DNA from: Anaeromassilibacillus sp001305115
Lineage (GTDB): Bacteria; Bacillota; Clostridia; Oscillospirales; Acutalibacteraceae
Reading direction: 5' to 3'
DNA: 64,000 nt
Assembly: GCA_042854365.1 (NCBI GenBank)
Contig: AP031437.1
Span: 620,001-684,000 of the forward strand
A program made the translations under genes and the position numbers. The notes under the pieces were generated by a model. That model was not told the DNA's origin, ran no database searches, and saw nothing but the letters and a program-made list of their open reading frames with translations. Positions within the stretch are counted from its first letter, which is position 1. Each line of letters opens with the position of its first letter. Positions 1-7,917 of this stretch are shown piece by piece.

Positions 1-306
1 TTTCAGACGCTTCGGGAAATGTCTGGATGCCGGGCACACGCAGAGTTCCGTCTGTGTGGGGGACAAGATTTAGAGGGTTTTCAGCTGGATGGGACTTCGG
101 TCTCTGGCTTGGTGGAGCACAACGGCTGGTGGCGTGCAGAGTTGCGCGACGAAGAGGAAATGCCTGGACTACTGCGGCGGATTGTGGAGAATGGCTGCGA
201 CATTTTGGAGGCCCGGTTGGTTCAGCCGACCATAGAAGACGTCTATAAAAGGATCTTAGAGCAGCATCCGAGAAAGGCAGGGGAACAGAATGTTTACACC
301 GGCTGA
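1..306 (+). CDS. ABC transporter ATP-binding protein, C-terminal fragment
   Basis: The reading frame is open from the first base of the window and ends in TGA, so only the last ~101 residues of the protein are present. The tail carries a region resembling IEDVYKRIL, the usual end of export-type (ABC-2 class) ATPases, where the closing phrase is normally xxLEDVFLxL. The Walker A, Walker B and signature motifs lie outside the window. It overlaps the start of the following permease gene by 17 bases, so the two are almost certainly translationally coupled subunits of one exporter. The assignment rests on the tail motif plus the neighbour. The substrate cannot be read from the sequence. Confidence 0.75.
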   Translation, partial: FQTLREMSGCRAHAEFRLCGGQDLEGFQLDGTSVSGLVEHNGWWRAELRDEEEMPGLLRRIVENGCDILEARLVQPTIEDVYKRILEQHPRKAGEQNVYTG

Positions 307-1096
307 ACACGCATTGATTAAAAAAGATTTTTTGGAGATATGGAGCTCCAAAATGGCACGAGCTACTTTGATTGCAGTACCGATCGGCCTGGTAATCGTA
401 GTACCAGCGCTTTTCCTTGGAGCCGTTTGTCTGGTGCCGCTGGAACAAGCGCCCGGAATACAGGAAATGCTCTCCATTCTACCGCCAAAGCTAGAGGGAT
501 ATACTGCACAGCAGGGGCTTTTCGATCTCTTGACCAATACATTGTTTTCACTCTTCTTTTTGATGATTCCCTTAATGGCCTCTGCTGTATCCGCCTCTTG
601 CATTTTTGTGGGGGAAAAAGAACGCAGTACCATAGAAACCCTTTTGCTTACGCCGTTGAAAGTCCGGCAAATCTTCCGGGCAAAACTGGCGTGCTGCTTA
701 TTCCTGTCGTTTGTGACCACGGCAATCGCGTTTGGTGCCTTTACAATTGTGGTTTCCGTGGGAGACATTATGCTGGGGATTCCATTCTTTTTGAATTGGT
801 CGTGGCTGGTGATCATCTTGTTTCTTGCGCCGGGGCTGATGGTGTTTGGCGCTGTATTCATGGTGTTTGAATTCAACCGTATTAACAGCCGGTTGGAGTC
901 CTTCCAAACCATCGCCTATGTGGCATTGCCATTTTTGTTGTTGTATATTGCTCCATTTACCGGCTTGTTCCGGGTGAACGCTTCCGTTTTGCTGGTGGTT
1001 TCGGCGATTGTCTGGCTTTGTGACTTGTTCCTATGGATCATAGACATCCGAACCTTTCTGCCGGAAAAATTTCTCGAACAGTCTTTGGAAGATTGA
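290..1096 (+). CDS. ABC-2 type transporter permease
   Basis: A 268-residue integral membrane protein. Hydrophobic stretches lie at roughly residues 23-45, 82-110, 130-155, 165-190, 205-225 and 230-250, giving about six membrane spans. The phrase FVGEKERSTIETLLLTPLK near residue 107 is the classic cytoplasmic loop of ABC-2 permeases of the NatB/YhaP type (GEKERGTLExLLxxPV). Its start lies inside the 3' end of the ATPase gene, with AGGCAGGGG upstream as ribosome-binding site. It would form the membrane channel energised by the preceding ATPase. The substrate is unknown; sodium/drug/peptide efflux are possibilities known for the family. Confidence 0.85.
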   Translation: MFTPAEHALIKKDFLEIWSSKMARATLIAVPIGLVIVVPALFLGAVCLVPLEQAPGIQEMLSILPPKLEGYTAQQGLFDLLTNTLFSLFFLMIPLMASAVSASCIFVGEKERSTIETLLLTPLKVRQIFRAKLACCLFLSFVTTAIAFGAFTIVVSVGDIMLGIPFFLNWSWLVIILFLAPGLMVFGAVFMVFEFNRINSRLESFQTIAYVALPFLLLYIAPFTGLFRVNASVLLVVSAIVWLCDLFLWIIDIRTFLPEKFLEQSLED

Positions 1097-1109
1097 GCCA
1101 TTGTGCCGC

Positions 1110-1138
1110 TTGTTTTATGAGGATGAATCGCTTATAAT
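1110..1138 (+). promoter_or_regulatory. Predicted sigma-A promoter for the PHP-domain gene
   Basis: TTGTTT at 1110-1115 and a perfect TATAAT at 1133-1138 are separated by 17 bases. The element sits about 70 bases upstream of the PHP gene start and just after the permease stop. Confidence 0.6.
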
Positions 1139-1206
1139 AAGGATGGAAATATTCTCAAAAGAAGTTCATAGAATCAAACCGCTGGCTAAATGGATGGGGT
1201 GATCGT

Positions 1207-2037
1207 GTGCCAGCAGATTTGCATTGTCATACAAAGATGTCCGACGGTTCTGTAGGGATAGACGAGCTGGTTCAGCTGGCTAAACGTTCCGGCCTTTCTG
1301 CCATTGCCGTGACGGATCATGACACATTTTCCGGCGCCTTGCGTGCAAAAAGTTATGGGGATCGCATTGGAATGGACGTGTTGCCCGGAGCAGAGTTTTC
1401 CTGTATGGACCCAGCTACGGGCCGTAAAGCGCACATTTTGTGCTATGGAAATGTCCGAGTGCATCGCTTGGAGGGATTGTGCAAAAAGATCGGGGAAAGC
1501 CGGCGAAAGTCAGTCAGTGTTTCTCTGCAAAAGGTGATGCGCTTATACCCAATTACCATGGAGATGGTGGTGCAGCGGGCCCATGGCAGTAGCAATATTT
1601 TTAAACAACACATCATGCATGCGTTGATCGATGCAGGTTATGCGGATTCCTTTTATGGTGCGGTCTATCAGAAACTATTTCGGCCGCGGACTGGCTTTGC
1701 CTACTGTAAGACGGAGTATCCAGATGTACATGATGTAATTGCCCAGATTCACGATGCAGGGGGGATTGCCGTCCTGGCCCATCCGGGCGTGTATGATAGC
1801 TATGATCTTTTAGAGCAATTGGCACATGACCACGAAATTGAAGGAGTAGAGGTCTGGCATACGCGCAATCGAGAGGGAGAGGAACAGCGTTTCCAACAGA
1901 TTGCTGCGCACTATCACTTACTTATGACAGGTGGTACGGATTTTCATGGGATGTACAGCAAAGTGATGCATCCCTTGGGGTCTTGTACGACACCGGACGA
2001 TCAACTCGCCTTATTGAAAAGATGGCGGACGGAATAG
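1207..2037 (+). CDS. PHP-domain metal-dependent phosphoesterase (YciV/RNase AM-like)
   Basis: A 276-residue PHP-superfamily protein. The N-terminal motif DLHCHTKMSDG (residues 4-14), VTDHDTF (about 37-43), the central HPG (about 196) and the C-terminal GGTDFHG (about 240) supply the His/Asp/Glu ligands of the tri-metal site of PHP phosphoesterases. Length and motif order match the stand-alone YciV-type family, known to hydrolyse 3',5'-nucleoside bisphosphates and short RNA 5' ends. GTG is the chosen start because the conserved DLHCH begins at residue 4 and no upstream in-frame start has a better ribosome-binding site. It is followed 28 bases later by the TSCPD gene, so the two may be cotranscribed. 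Confidence 0.85.
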   Translation: MPADLHCHTKMSDGSVGIDELVQLAKRSGLSAIAVTDHDTFSGALRAKSYGDRIGMDVLPGAEFSCMDPATGRKAHILCYGNVRVHRLEGLCKKIGESRRKSVSVSLQKVMRLYPITMEMVVQRAHGSSNIFKQHIMHALIDAGYADSFYGAVYQKLFRPRTGFAYCKTEYPDVHDVIAQIHDAGGIAVLAHPGVYDSYDLLEQLAHDHEIEGVEVWHTRNREGEEQRFQQIAAHYHLLMTGGTDFHGMYSKVMHPLGSCTTPDDQLALLKRWRTE

Positions 2038-2064
2038 GTTCGATATATGAGGAGGCTTTATAGA

Positions 2065-2322
2065 ATGGAGTATCGCTATAAAACGCGCGGTGTATGTTCA
2101 TCGGAGATTTTGCTCGAGCTTGACGGGGACGTTGTAAAGTCGGCAAAATTTGTCGGCGGATGCAACGGGAACCTCAAAGGAATCGGCGCTTTGATTGCGG
2201 GGATGAAGGTGGACGACGTTATTGCACGGTGTAAAGGAATTCGTTGTGGGTTTAAGCCGACGTCCTGTCCCGATCAATTGGCGAACGCCCTGATGCAGGC
2301 GAAAGAGCAGCAAAACAAATGA
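2065..2322 (+). CDS. TSCPD domain-containing protein (TIGR03905 type)
   Basis: An 85-residue protein ending with the TSCPD motif (SCPDQLANAL) after the conserved phrases FVGGCNGNLKGI and GIRCGFKPTSCPDQL. Four cysteines (residues 11, 33, 56 and 68, approximate) suggest metal binding, as in the TSCPD domain at the C-terminus of vitamin-B12-dependent ribonucleotide reductase. Stand-alone members are common in clostridia and have no proven function. ATG at 2065 is preferred because AGGAGG lies 9 bases upstream; an ATG at 2047 has no ribosome-binding site. A strong hairpin terminator follows. Confidence 0.85.
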   Translation: MEYRYKTRGVCSSEILLELDGDVVKSAKFVGGCNGNLKGIGALIAGMKVDDVIARCKGIRCGFKPTSCPDQLANALMQAKEQQNK

Positions 2323-2348
2323 AAGGCTTGTCCTAAGTGGGCAAGAGG

Positions 2349-2377
2349 AAAAGGGGCTGCGAAAGGCAGCCCCTTTT
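2349..2377. terminator. Bidirectional intrinsic terminator
   Basis: Stem GGGGCTGC / GCAGCCCC (2353-2360 with 2366-2373) with a 5-base loop, flanked by AAAA and TTTT. It lies between two convergent genes (the TSCPD gene and the small cysteine-rich gene) and can end transcription from both sides. Confidence 0.85.
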
Positions 2378-2387
2378 CGCGCGGGAA

Positions 2388-2543
2388 TTAGCAGCCGCAG
2401 CCGCAGTTGTTGTCGCAGCCACAGCCGCAACCACTGTTGTTGCCATAGCCGTAGCCGCTGCCACCGCAGCAGCACAGGAGAATGATGATGAGGATGATGA
2501 TCCAAGAGCACCCGCAGCCGCCTAAGAAGTTGTTGTTACACAT
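2388..2543 (-). CDS. Small cysteine/glycine-rich membrane peptide (51 aa)
   Basis: Encodes 51 residues, 12 of them cysteine. The N-terminus MCNNNFLGGCGCSW is followed by a single hydrophobic span of Ile/Leu (residues 15-23) running into CCC, then a Gly/Tyr/Asn-rich tail ending in repeated CGC (residues 39-51). A near-perfect ribosome-binding site (AAAGGAGG) sits 8 bases before the ATG, and a terminator follows the stop. Similar high-cysteine peptides in clostridia are sometimes labelled chorion class high-cysteine protein purely on composition. Function is unknown; metal binding or a structural, disulfide-linked surface role is possible. The opposite strand gives an alanine-rich open frame that is a shadow of this gene. 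Confidence 0.8.
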   Translation of the reverse strand: MCNNNFLGGCGCSWIIILIIILLCCCGGSGYGYGNNSGCGCGCDNNCGCGC

Positions 2544-2740
2544 AATTGTTTGCCTCCTTTCGAATTACAGTATAGTATATTGCGCGGGGGCAAAAGGTGT
2601 TACAACCAAATTGAGGGAGGAAACGCTCTTTGATAAATAATCCTTTACACAAACGTATATAGATGAAGAACAGGCACAAAAGCCAAGTAAACGCGGCTAG
2701 CGTGAAAAGGATGCAAATCCTGTTGATTGGAGGAATACTT

Positions 2741-3109
2741 ATGACACCACATCGCCAGGAAGAAGAAAAGAAGAGAGTACCCACACATGTGCGGGTTGTG
2801 GTCGACGTCCATTGTCCTGTGTGCGGGGCCTCATTTGACGACATTGTGCGCAATGGCCGGGCGGGATGTGCGGAATGCTACCACACGTTTTCCGACCGTT
2901 TGAAGCCAATGATTGAGCGTATTCATGGAGAAGCCATTCATCGGGGAAAGGCGCCCGGCGCCAATCTGCCACAACCGAGGCAGAGCAGCCAGCTGGTGGT
3001 AAAACGCCGCGCTCTGCGGGAAGCGATTGACACGCAAAACTTTGAATACGCCGCCGCCCTTCGCGATCAGATCAAGGCGTTGGAAGAGGGAGGCGACCGC
3101 CATGCATAA
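2741..3109 (+). CDS. mcsA: McsA-like activator of protein arginine kinase (short form)
   Basis: A 122-residue protein. One zinc-binding module (CPVCG near residue 24 and GCAECY near residue 46) is followed by a C-terminal UVR motif (roughly residues 87-115, AIDTQNFEYAAALRDQIKALE). Typical McsA is ~180 residues and has an additional N-terminal CxxC module, which is absent here. The start at 2741 has TTGGAGGA 8 bases upstream; an upstream in-frame ATG at 2663 has no ribosome-binding site and would add non-conserved sequence. The gene overlaps mcsB by 8 bases, so McsA/McsB would be translated together and act as the arginine-kinase complex that marks proteins for ClpCP. Neither ctsR nor clpC is adjacent. 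Confidence 0.8.
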   Translation: MTPHRQEEEKKRVPTHVRVVVDVHCPVCGASFDDIVRNGRAGCAECYHTFSDRLKPMIERIHGEAIHRGKAPGANLPQPRQSSQLVVKRRALREAIDTQNFEYAAALRDQIKALEEGGDRHA

Positions 3110-4124
3110 GTGGTATCAGGAGGTTGGTGAACAGAACGATGTCGTCATCAGCACGCGGGTCCGTCTGGCACGCAGTTTGCCGGGGTATCCGTATCCCAAG
3201 CGAATGAATGCCGCGGGACGGCAACAAGTGGAACAGATGGTCTATGAAGCGGTGACAAATGAAAATGCCGCAGTGGGGCACTCGTTTTCTTATCTGCGCA
3301 TGGACGAAATCGGCCGGACCGATAGCCTTTCTTTGGCAGAGCGGCGGTTGGTGCGTCCGGATTTTCCCGCGGATCGCATCGGAGGAATCTTGGTCACACA
3401 GGATGAGGGTCTCTCACTATTAATCAATGATGAGGATCATCTGCGGATTCAAGTGTTTCGGGCTGGGATGGACCTCGAAGGGGCCTATGCAGAAGCAGAC
3501 CGGTTGGATACCATTCTGGATAAAGCGCTGCATTTTGCATTTGATCCGAAGTTGGGGTATCTGACACAGGACCCAGCCAACCTTGGAACAGGTATGCGGG
3601 CTTCCGTTCTGCTGCACCTCCCAGCACTGCATGAGAGTGGTTCCATCGGGCGGATTGCAGCAGGCTTGGCGAAGCTGGGACTGATTTTGGAGGAGGAGCC
3701 GTTTGACCCTTCTAGCGAGGAAGAAGAGACCTCACGCTATCTGTTATCCAACCGTTTAACCTTGGGATTGAGTGAAGAGGAGGCCCTGCGAAACCTCAAG
3801 AGCATTGCGCAACAGCTCTTCGTGCAGGAACGCACCGCACGCCTGTCTCTCGCAGAGAAATTGGAGATGCAGGATGCAGTCAGCCGAGCGCTTGGTGTGC
3901 TCCAGAGCGCGAAAATGTTGGGGGAAGCAGAGTTACCCGATCTGCTCTATCGGGTGCGCTTTGGCATCTCCGCCGGCCTGATTTCCGGTGTTGGGGTGGA
4001 GAAAGTAGACGCCCTTCTGATGGAACTACAACCCGCGACTTTGACCTTGGCCTGTGGCCGGCGGTTGAGCCAGTCTCAACGCGATGGCTTGCGTGCGGAA
4101 GTGGTTCAGCGAGTTCTCGGTTAA
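3102..4124 (+). CDS. mcsB: Protein arginine kinase McsB
   Basis: A 340-residue member of the phosphagen/arginine kinase fold. The nucleotide-binding phrase VISTRVRLARS (residues ~14-24) corresponds to the conserved SSRIRLARN of McsB, followed by EIGRTDSLSLAERRLVRPDF, LLINDEDHLRIQ (~108-119) and KLGYLTQDPANLGTGMRASV (~147-167), all hallmarks of the family. McsB phosphorylates arginine on aggregated or repressor proteins and directs them to ClpC-ClpP. The start overlapping mcsA by 8 bases is preferred over an upstream frame extension because the family begins just before WYQ. The usual operon partners ctsR and clpC are missing here. Confidence 0.93.
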   Translation: MHKWYQEVGEQNDVVISTRVRLARSLPGYPYPKRMNAAGRQQVEQMVYEAVTNENAAVGHSFSYLRMDEIGRTDSLSLAERRLVRPDFPADRIGGILVTQDEGLSLLINDEDHLRIQVFRAGMDLEGAYAEADRLDTILDKALHFAFDPKLGYLTQDPANLGTGMRASVLLHLPALHESGSIGRIAAGLAKLGLILEEEPFDPSSEEEETSRYLLSNRLTLGLSEEEALRNLKSIAQQLFVQERTARLSLAEKLEMQDAVSRALGVLQSAKMLGEAELPDLLYRVRFGISAGLISGVGVEKVDALLMELQPATLTLACGRRLSQSQRDGLRAEVVQRVLG

Positions 4125-4193
4125 ACCGATTGTAAAAGACAGCGATCCGAGTGAAAAGAAAGAGATGTATGATTTTTGAAAGAAGGGAATGCC

Positions 4194-4838
4194 ATGCCGA
4201 ATGGAACCATTCGTCAAACAGAATTGGCTGCTGCACTGTTCCATATGATTGGGGGAACTGTTCCTCATCCATACGAGCGGGAAGCGGAAGCCCGTACACT
4301 TGCCGAGCAGTTGGGAGACCGGTCAAAGATCCTACACAAGGTTGTTGAGCTCTGTGGGACGCCCACCACACCCAAGCAGCTTTTTCTTGTGACCCGCGCC
4401 TATAGCTTCTTAGGAAATCGATATGCAAAGGAGACGGAGAAAGCAGCTACTGCGTACTTGGCTACAGCGGGGTGGCAAGAGCTGCCGCATCGAACCGTTT
4501 ATGAAGAAGGAATTCCGGTGAATGGGGCGGCTGCCGGCCGCGCTTGTATTGTGTCCGACTTGGCTGCGGCGGAAGAACATTTGGGAAAGTTGGAAGCAGC
4601 CATTTCGCATTATTTGGAGGCATACCGTCTGGAGCCATACCGCGCGATGTATGCCATCAAGGCGGCGGATGGGATGGTAAAGATGGGGCGAAAGGAGGAG
4701 GCGCTCACCTTTTTGCGGCAGCAAAAGGAAAACCGCTATTATACGCCTGTTAAATACCGCGATGCACAGGGACAGTGGCGTCACAATGATACCTTTCGGG
4801 AACTGCTAAACGCCCAGATTTTGAAGTTCGAAAGCTGA
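4194..4838 (+). CDS. Tetratricopeptide-like repeat protein, function unknown
   Basis: A 214-residue soluble protein with alternating amphipathic helices. The segment around residues 115-175 (AAAGRACIVSDLAAAEEHLGKLEAAISHYLEAYRLEPYRAMY, given here only as a region) follows the tetratricopeptide pattern, with the characteristic LEAAISHYLEAY helix pair. The ATG at 4194 is used because AGAAGGGA lies 6 bases upstream; the alternative TTG 18 bases earlier overlaps that site. The protein follows mcsB by about 70 bases in the same direction and could be part of that operon. No catalytic motif is visible. The name describes fold only. Confidence 0.65.
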   Translation: MPNGTIRQTELAAALFHMIGGTVPHPYEREAEARTLAEQLGDRSKILHKVVELCGTPTTPKQLFLVTRAYSFLGNRYAKETEKAATAYLATAGWQELPHRTVYEEGIPVNGAAAGRACIVSDLAAAEEHLGKLEAAISHYLEAYRLEPYRAMYAIKAADGMVKMGRKEEALTFLRQQKENRYYTPVKYRDAQGQWRHNDTFRELLNAQILKFES

Positions 4839-4841
4839 AAA

Positions 4842-5096
4842 GAGTCAACCCCACCGGCTAAGGAGGGGACATAAGGAGACTCTATAAGGGGCTATTACCG
4901 GCAAGCGTCCCAGGGAATGCACGGAACTTTATTCCGCTTACGTCACTTGCCTACAGCCCGTAAACGGGCAATCACCGTTCTAACAGCAATTTTCTATCAT
5001 CGAAAGATTTTTGTTAGCAGCTTGCTTTGCTCGATGCTTGAAGCGAAAGCTTTTACGGGGCGCCTCCACCGCCTCTGCTGAGGCCCTAACCAATCA
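4842..5096 (-). mobile_element. Probable IS200/IS605-family (tnpB type) right-end remnant
   Basis: Read on the minus strand, the segment ends with a terminal hairpin-like sequence (CCTCCTTAGCCGGTGGGGTTGACTC) after ATAGAGTCTCCTTATGTCCC, resembling the structured 3' ends (omega-RNA region) of tnpB-only IS605-family elements in clostridia. No tnpA or tnpB frame remains; the reading frames upstream are full of stops. The resemblance is from memory of such ends, not from a search. A structured non-coding RNA of another kind is the alternative. Confidence 0.45.
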
Positions 5097-5233
5097 AAGA
5101 GGGTGTCCCAAAACTACGGATCTTTCGATTCATAGGAAAGGGTATCCTCTTTCTGTTTGAAAAAATATCTGCGTTTCTAAAAAAACGAGGGTATCCAAAA
5201 GTCATGAAATGACTTTTGGATACCCTCGTTTTC
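5097..5233 (+). repeat. Dispersed double-hairpin repeat, copy A
   Basis: A ~137-bp element made of two consecutive hairpins. The first has arms AGAGGGTGTCCC and GGGTATCCTCT. The second is a perfect 20-bp stem starting CGAGGGTATCC with a 3-base loop. All four arms carry the same GAGGGTRTCC motif, so the whole unit can also fold as one long hairpin. Two further copies occur at 22161-22297 (inverted) and 52765-52900. All three lie between genes. Confidence 0.9.
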
Positions 5234-5577
5234 TATTGTGCATCTGAGCAAAGTGCAAACTTGCAGCTCTATTGGGTAAAGTGGGATCGCTTTCGCTTAT
5301 AAGTAAAGCGGGAAATAAACAGCAACCTATCCACAACACCATCGGCACATAAGGCGCCCGTTTATAGGCTGTGAGACAGCAAATGTAAATCGAAGAAAAC
5401 CGTACCTCTTGAGAAGGTTTGCCGGTATGAATCTCTTATCAGAATTTATCAAATCCGTGGCTTTGCCGGGAATGCCCCCTAGGAATCCAAAACTCCCGGA
5501 CATTTCAGAGAGGATTCCCCCTCCCCAATGGAGGAATAGGCAAAAACCGCCTTAAAAAGCCGTATCCGTCCTGGAGA
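5234..5577. other. Intergenic stretch without recognised gene
   Basis: About 340 bases between repeat copy A and the 3' end of trpS. No reading frame with a ribosome-binding site and no tRNA-like fold was seen. A short inverted repeat (CCGGGAATGCC... with ...AACTCCCGG, about 5468-5499) is the only structure noted. Confidence 0.4.
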
Positions 5578-6585
5578 TCATAGAATGTAACCGATTTTTT
5601 TCATCACCTTACGCAACGTGCGCTGAGAAATGGCCAATGCCTTTTCTGCACTCGCGCGGTAACACTGCTCCAGATAATCCTTGTTTTTGCTGTAGTCAGC
5701 ATACCGTTCTTGGATGGGGCGCAAATGCTCTACTACGGCTTCTCCAACAGCCGCCTTGAAATCGCCATAACCCTTGCCCTCGAATTCATGCTCAATCTCT
5801 TCGAAGGTCCGGCCAGTCACAGCAGAATAAATACCCATCAGATTGTTTACGCCGTCCTTACCTTCTGCGTAACGCACACAGGCGTCGCTGTCTGTAACTG
5901 CACGTTTAAATTTGCGCATGATGTCCTCCGGCTTATCCAACAGTGCAATACAACCATTGGCATTCTCGTCAGACTTACTCATCTTCTTGGTTGGGTCCTG
6001 TAAGGACATGACCCGTGCACCATTTTTGGGGATGTATGGGTCCGGAACAACAAAGGTAGGGCTGTACAAACCATTAAAGCGTTCTGCAATGTTGCGGGTC
6101 AGCTCCAAATGCTGTTTCTGATCGGCCCCAACCGGGACAAGGTCGGCTTGATAAAGAAGAATGTCTGCCGCCATCAGAGCGGGATAGGTGAACAAGCCCG
6201 CATTGATGTTGTCCGCATGCTTGGCGGATTTATCCTTGAACTGTGTCATACGCGAGAGTTCGCCGAACTGTGTATAGCAGTTTAGAATCCATGCCAACTC
6301 CGCGTGGGTGTGGACATGGCTCTGCATGAAGAACAGACTTTTGCCCACATCAATTCCACAGGCCAGCAGTAGGGCATAGGCCTCCATAATGTTGCGGCGA
6401 AACTTTGCAGGCTCCTGCCGTACGGTGATGGTATGCAGGTCGGCTAGGGCAAAGATACAATCAAATTCATCCTGAAGGGCAACCCAATTTTTCAATGCAC
6501 CCAGATAATTGCCCAATGTGATGGTGCCGCTGGGCTGAATGGCACTGAATATGACTTTTTTGCGCTCAATCGGTTGATTATCCAT
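5578..6585 (-). CDS. trpS: Tryptophanyl-tRNA synthetase
   Basis: A 335-residue class I aminoacyl-tRNA synthetase. The N-terminal phrase SAIQPSGTITLGNYLGALKN contains the TrpRS version of the HIGH motif (TLGN), and KMSKSDENANGCI (about residues 202-214) is the KMSKS loop. Length is typical of bacterial TrpRS. TAAGGAGGG stands 7 bases before the start. It follows the aminotransferase gene by 12 bases on the same strand, so the two probably share a transcript. It charges tRNA-Trp in the cytoplasm. No T-box leader is visible directly upstream; any regulation would act from upstream of the aminotransferase gene. Confidence 0.96.
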   Translation of the reverse strand: MDNQPIERKKVIFSAIQPSGTITLGNYLGALKNWVALQDEFDCIFALADLHTITVRQEPAKFRRNIMEAYALLLACGIDVGKSLFFMQSHVHTHAELAWILNCYTQFGELSRMTQFKDKSAKHADNINAGLFTYPALMAADILLYQADLVPVGADQKQHLELTRNIAERFNGLYSPTFVVPDPYIPKNGARVMSLQDPTKKMSKSDENANGCIALLDKPEDIMRKFKRAVTDSDACVRYAEGKDGVNNLMGIYSAVTGRTFEEIEHEFEGKGYGDFKAAVGEAVVEHLRPIQERYADYSKNKDYLEQCYRASAEKALAISQRTLRKVMKKIGYIL

Positions 6586-6597
6586 GGGAATCCCTCC

Positions 6598-7788
6598 TTA
6601 CAGGATGTCCTTGGCGAGCTGGCCAAGAATCTCAATCCCCTTGACCAACTGCTCGTTGGTCGGGGTGGAATAATTAATGCGGAAGCTTTGACAAGGTTCG
6701 CTCTCATCGGTCAGAAAAGCGTTGCCTGGAACCACACAGACTTTGCGCAACACCGCTTCCTTACAGAACGCAGGCATATCAACCCCGGCCGGCAGGGTGC
6801 ACCACAGGAACAGGCCGCCTTCGAACGGGTTGTAAGTGATTTTATTCGGAACCAGACATTCGTCCATCTTACGCAGGGCTAATGCAGATTTCACGTCGTA
6901 AAGCTCGCGCAGGCGGGCGAGATGTGCCTCATAATCGTACTTGGTCATGAACTCGTGGCAGACGATTTGGCCCCACATAGAGGTATGAACATCTGCACCC
7001 TGCTTGCATACCACCAGTTTTTGCAGAAGGGCCTTCGGCGCAATGGCATATCCAACGCGCATACCGGGAGAAATCACCTTGCTGAAGGTACCCGCATAGA
7101 TCACGATTCCATCCTCATCCATAGATTTGATACATGGAATGGACTCTCCTTTGATGCGGATGTCGCCATAGGGATTGTCCTCCAAAATCAACACCCCGTA
7201 TTGTTTCGCCAAGGCATAGAGCTGCTTGCGTTTTTCAAAACTCATGGTGATTCCCGAGGGATTCTGGAAATTTGGAATCGTATAGATAAATTTTGCACGA
7301 GGTTCTTCTTTGAGGGCGCGTTCCAGCTCGTTCATATCCATGCCGTCGGACTCCATGGGAATACCGCGCAGCCGGGCGTTATAGGAACGGAAGGTATTCA
7401 GGGAGCCGATAAAGCTCGGCGCCTCACAGATCACCACATCGCCTTCGTTGCAAAGAGATTTTGTGGTCAGGTCCATCACCTGTTGCGCGCCGGAGGTGAT
7501 GAGAATATCGTCAAAGTCACGTCCGACTTGATGTTTCTCCTTCATATAAGCGGCCAGATGTTGGCGTAGCGGTAGATACCCTTCGGTCAATCCGTACTGC
7601 AAGGCATCCACAGGGTGTTCTGCCATCATGCGGGAAGAAATTTCGGCGATTTCCTTGGCCGGGAAGGCTTCGGGGGCAGGATTGCCAGCGGAGAGGGAAA
7701 CCACAGTCGGGTCCGCCGCATACTTGAAGATTTCGCGGATCGCAGACGGCTTGAGAGTCTGCACGCGGTCGGAAATTTTGTATTCCAT
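6598..7788 (-). CDS. PLP-dependent aminotransferase, class I/II (2-aminoadipate/aromatic type)
   Basis: A 396-residue fold-type I aminotransferase. The PLP lysine lies in AGTFSKVISPGMRVGY (around residue 231), preceded by TSGAQQVMDL (cofactor phosphate site), IPNFQNPSG (~170) and ILEDNPYGDIR (~199). This pattern matches the MocR/LysN-like group of stand-alone aminotransferases that act on 2-aminoadipate, branched or aromatic amino acids. The start at 7788 is preferred over an ATG 18 bases upstream because AGGAAC is correctly placed. Operon position before trpS may hint at aromatic amino acid metabolism, and its product could feed the iorAB cluster elsewhere in the window, but that is inference. 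Confidence 0.88.
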   Translation of the reverse strand: MEYKISDRVQTLKPSAIREIFKYAADPTVVSLSAGNPAPEAFPAKEIAEISSRMMAEHPVDALQYGLTEGYLPLRQHLAAYMKEKHQVGRDFDDILITSGAQQVMDLTTKSLCNEGDVVICEAPSFIGSLNTFRSYNARLRGIPMESDGMDMNELERALKEEPRAKFIYTIPNFQNPSGITMSFEKRKQLYALAKQYGVLILEDNPYGDIRIKGESIPCIKSMDEDGIVIYAGTFSKVISPGMRVGYAIAPKALLQKLVVCKQGADVHTSMWGQIVCHEFMTKYDYEAHLARLRELYDVKSALALRKMDECLVPNKITYNPFEGGLFLWCTLPAGVDMPAFCKEAVLRKVCVVPGNAFLTDESEPCQSFRINYSTPTNEQLVKGIEILGQLAKDIL

Positions 7789-7917
7789 GAAGCAAGTTCC
7801 TTTCATTTGATGAATTCCTGTTCAGTTTACCACATTTTACGCATAACGTCCAGCGCAAGCCAAGGCGTTTTCCTCCAAGACCAGTATGTGGGAAAGTATC
7901 CGCCGGCTTGACGGAAG

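Noticed and set aside
2337..2525. Alanine-rich 62-codon frame
   Set aside because: Shadow of the cysteine-rich peptide on the other strand, which has the better ribosome-binding site and terminator.
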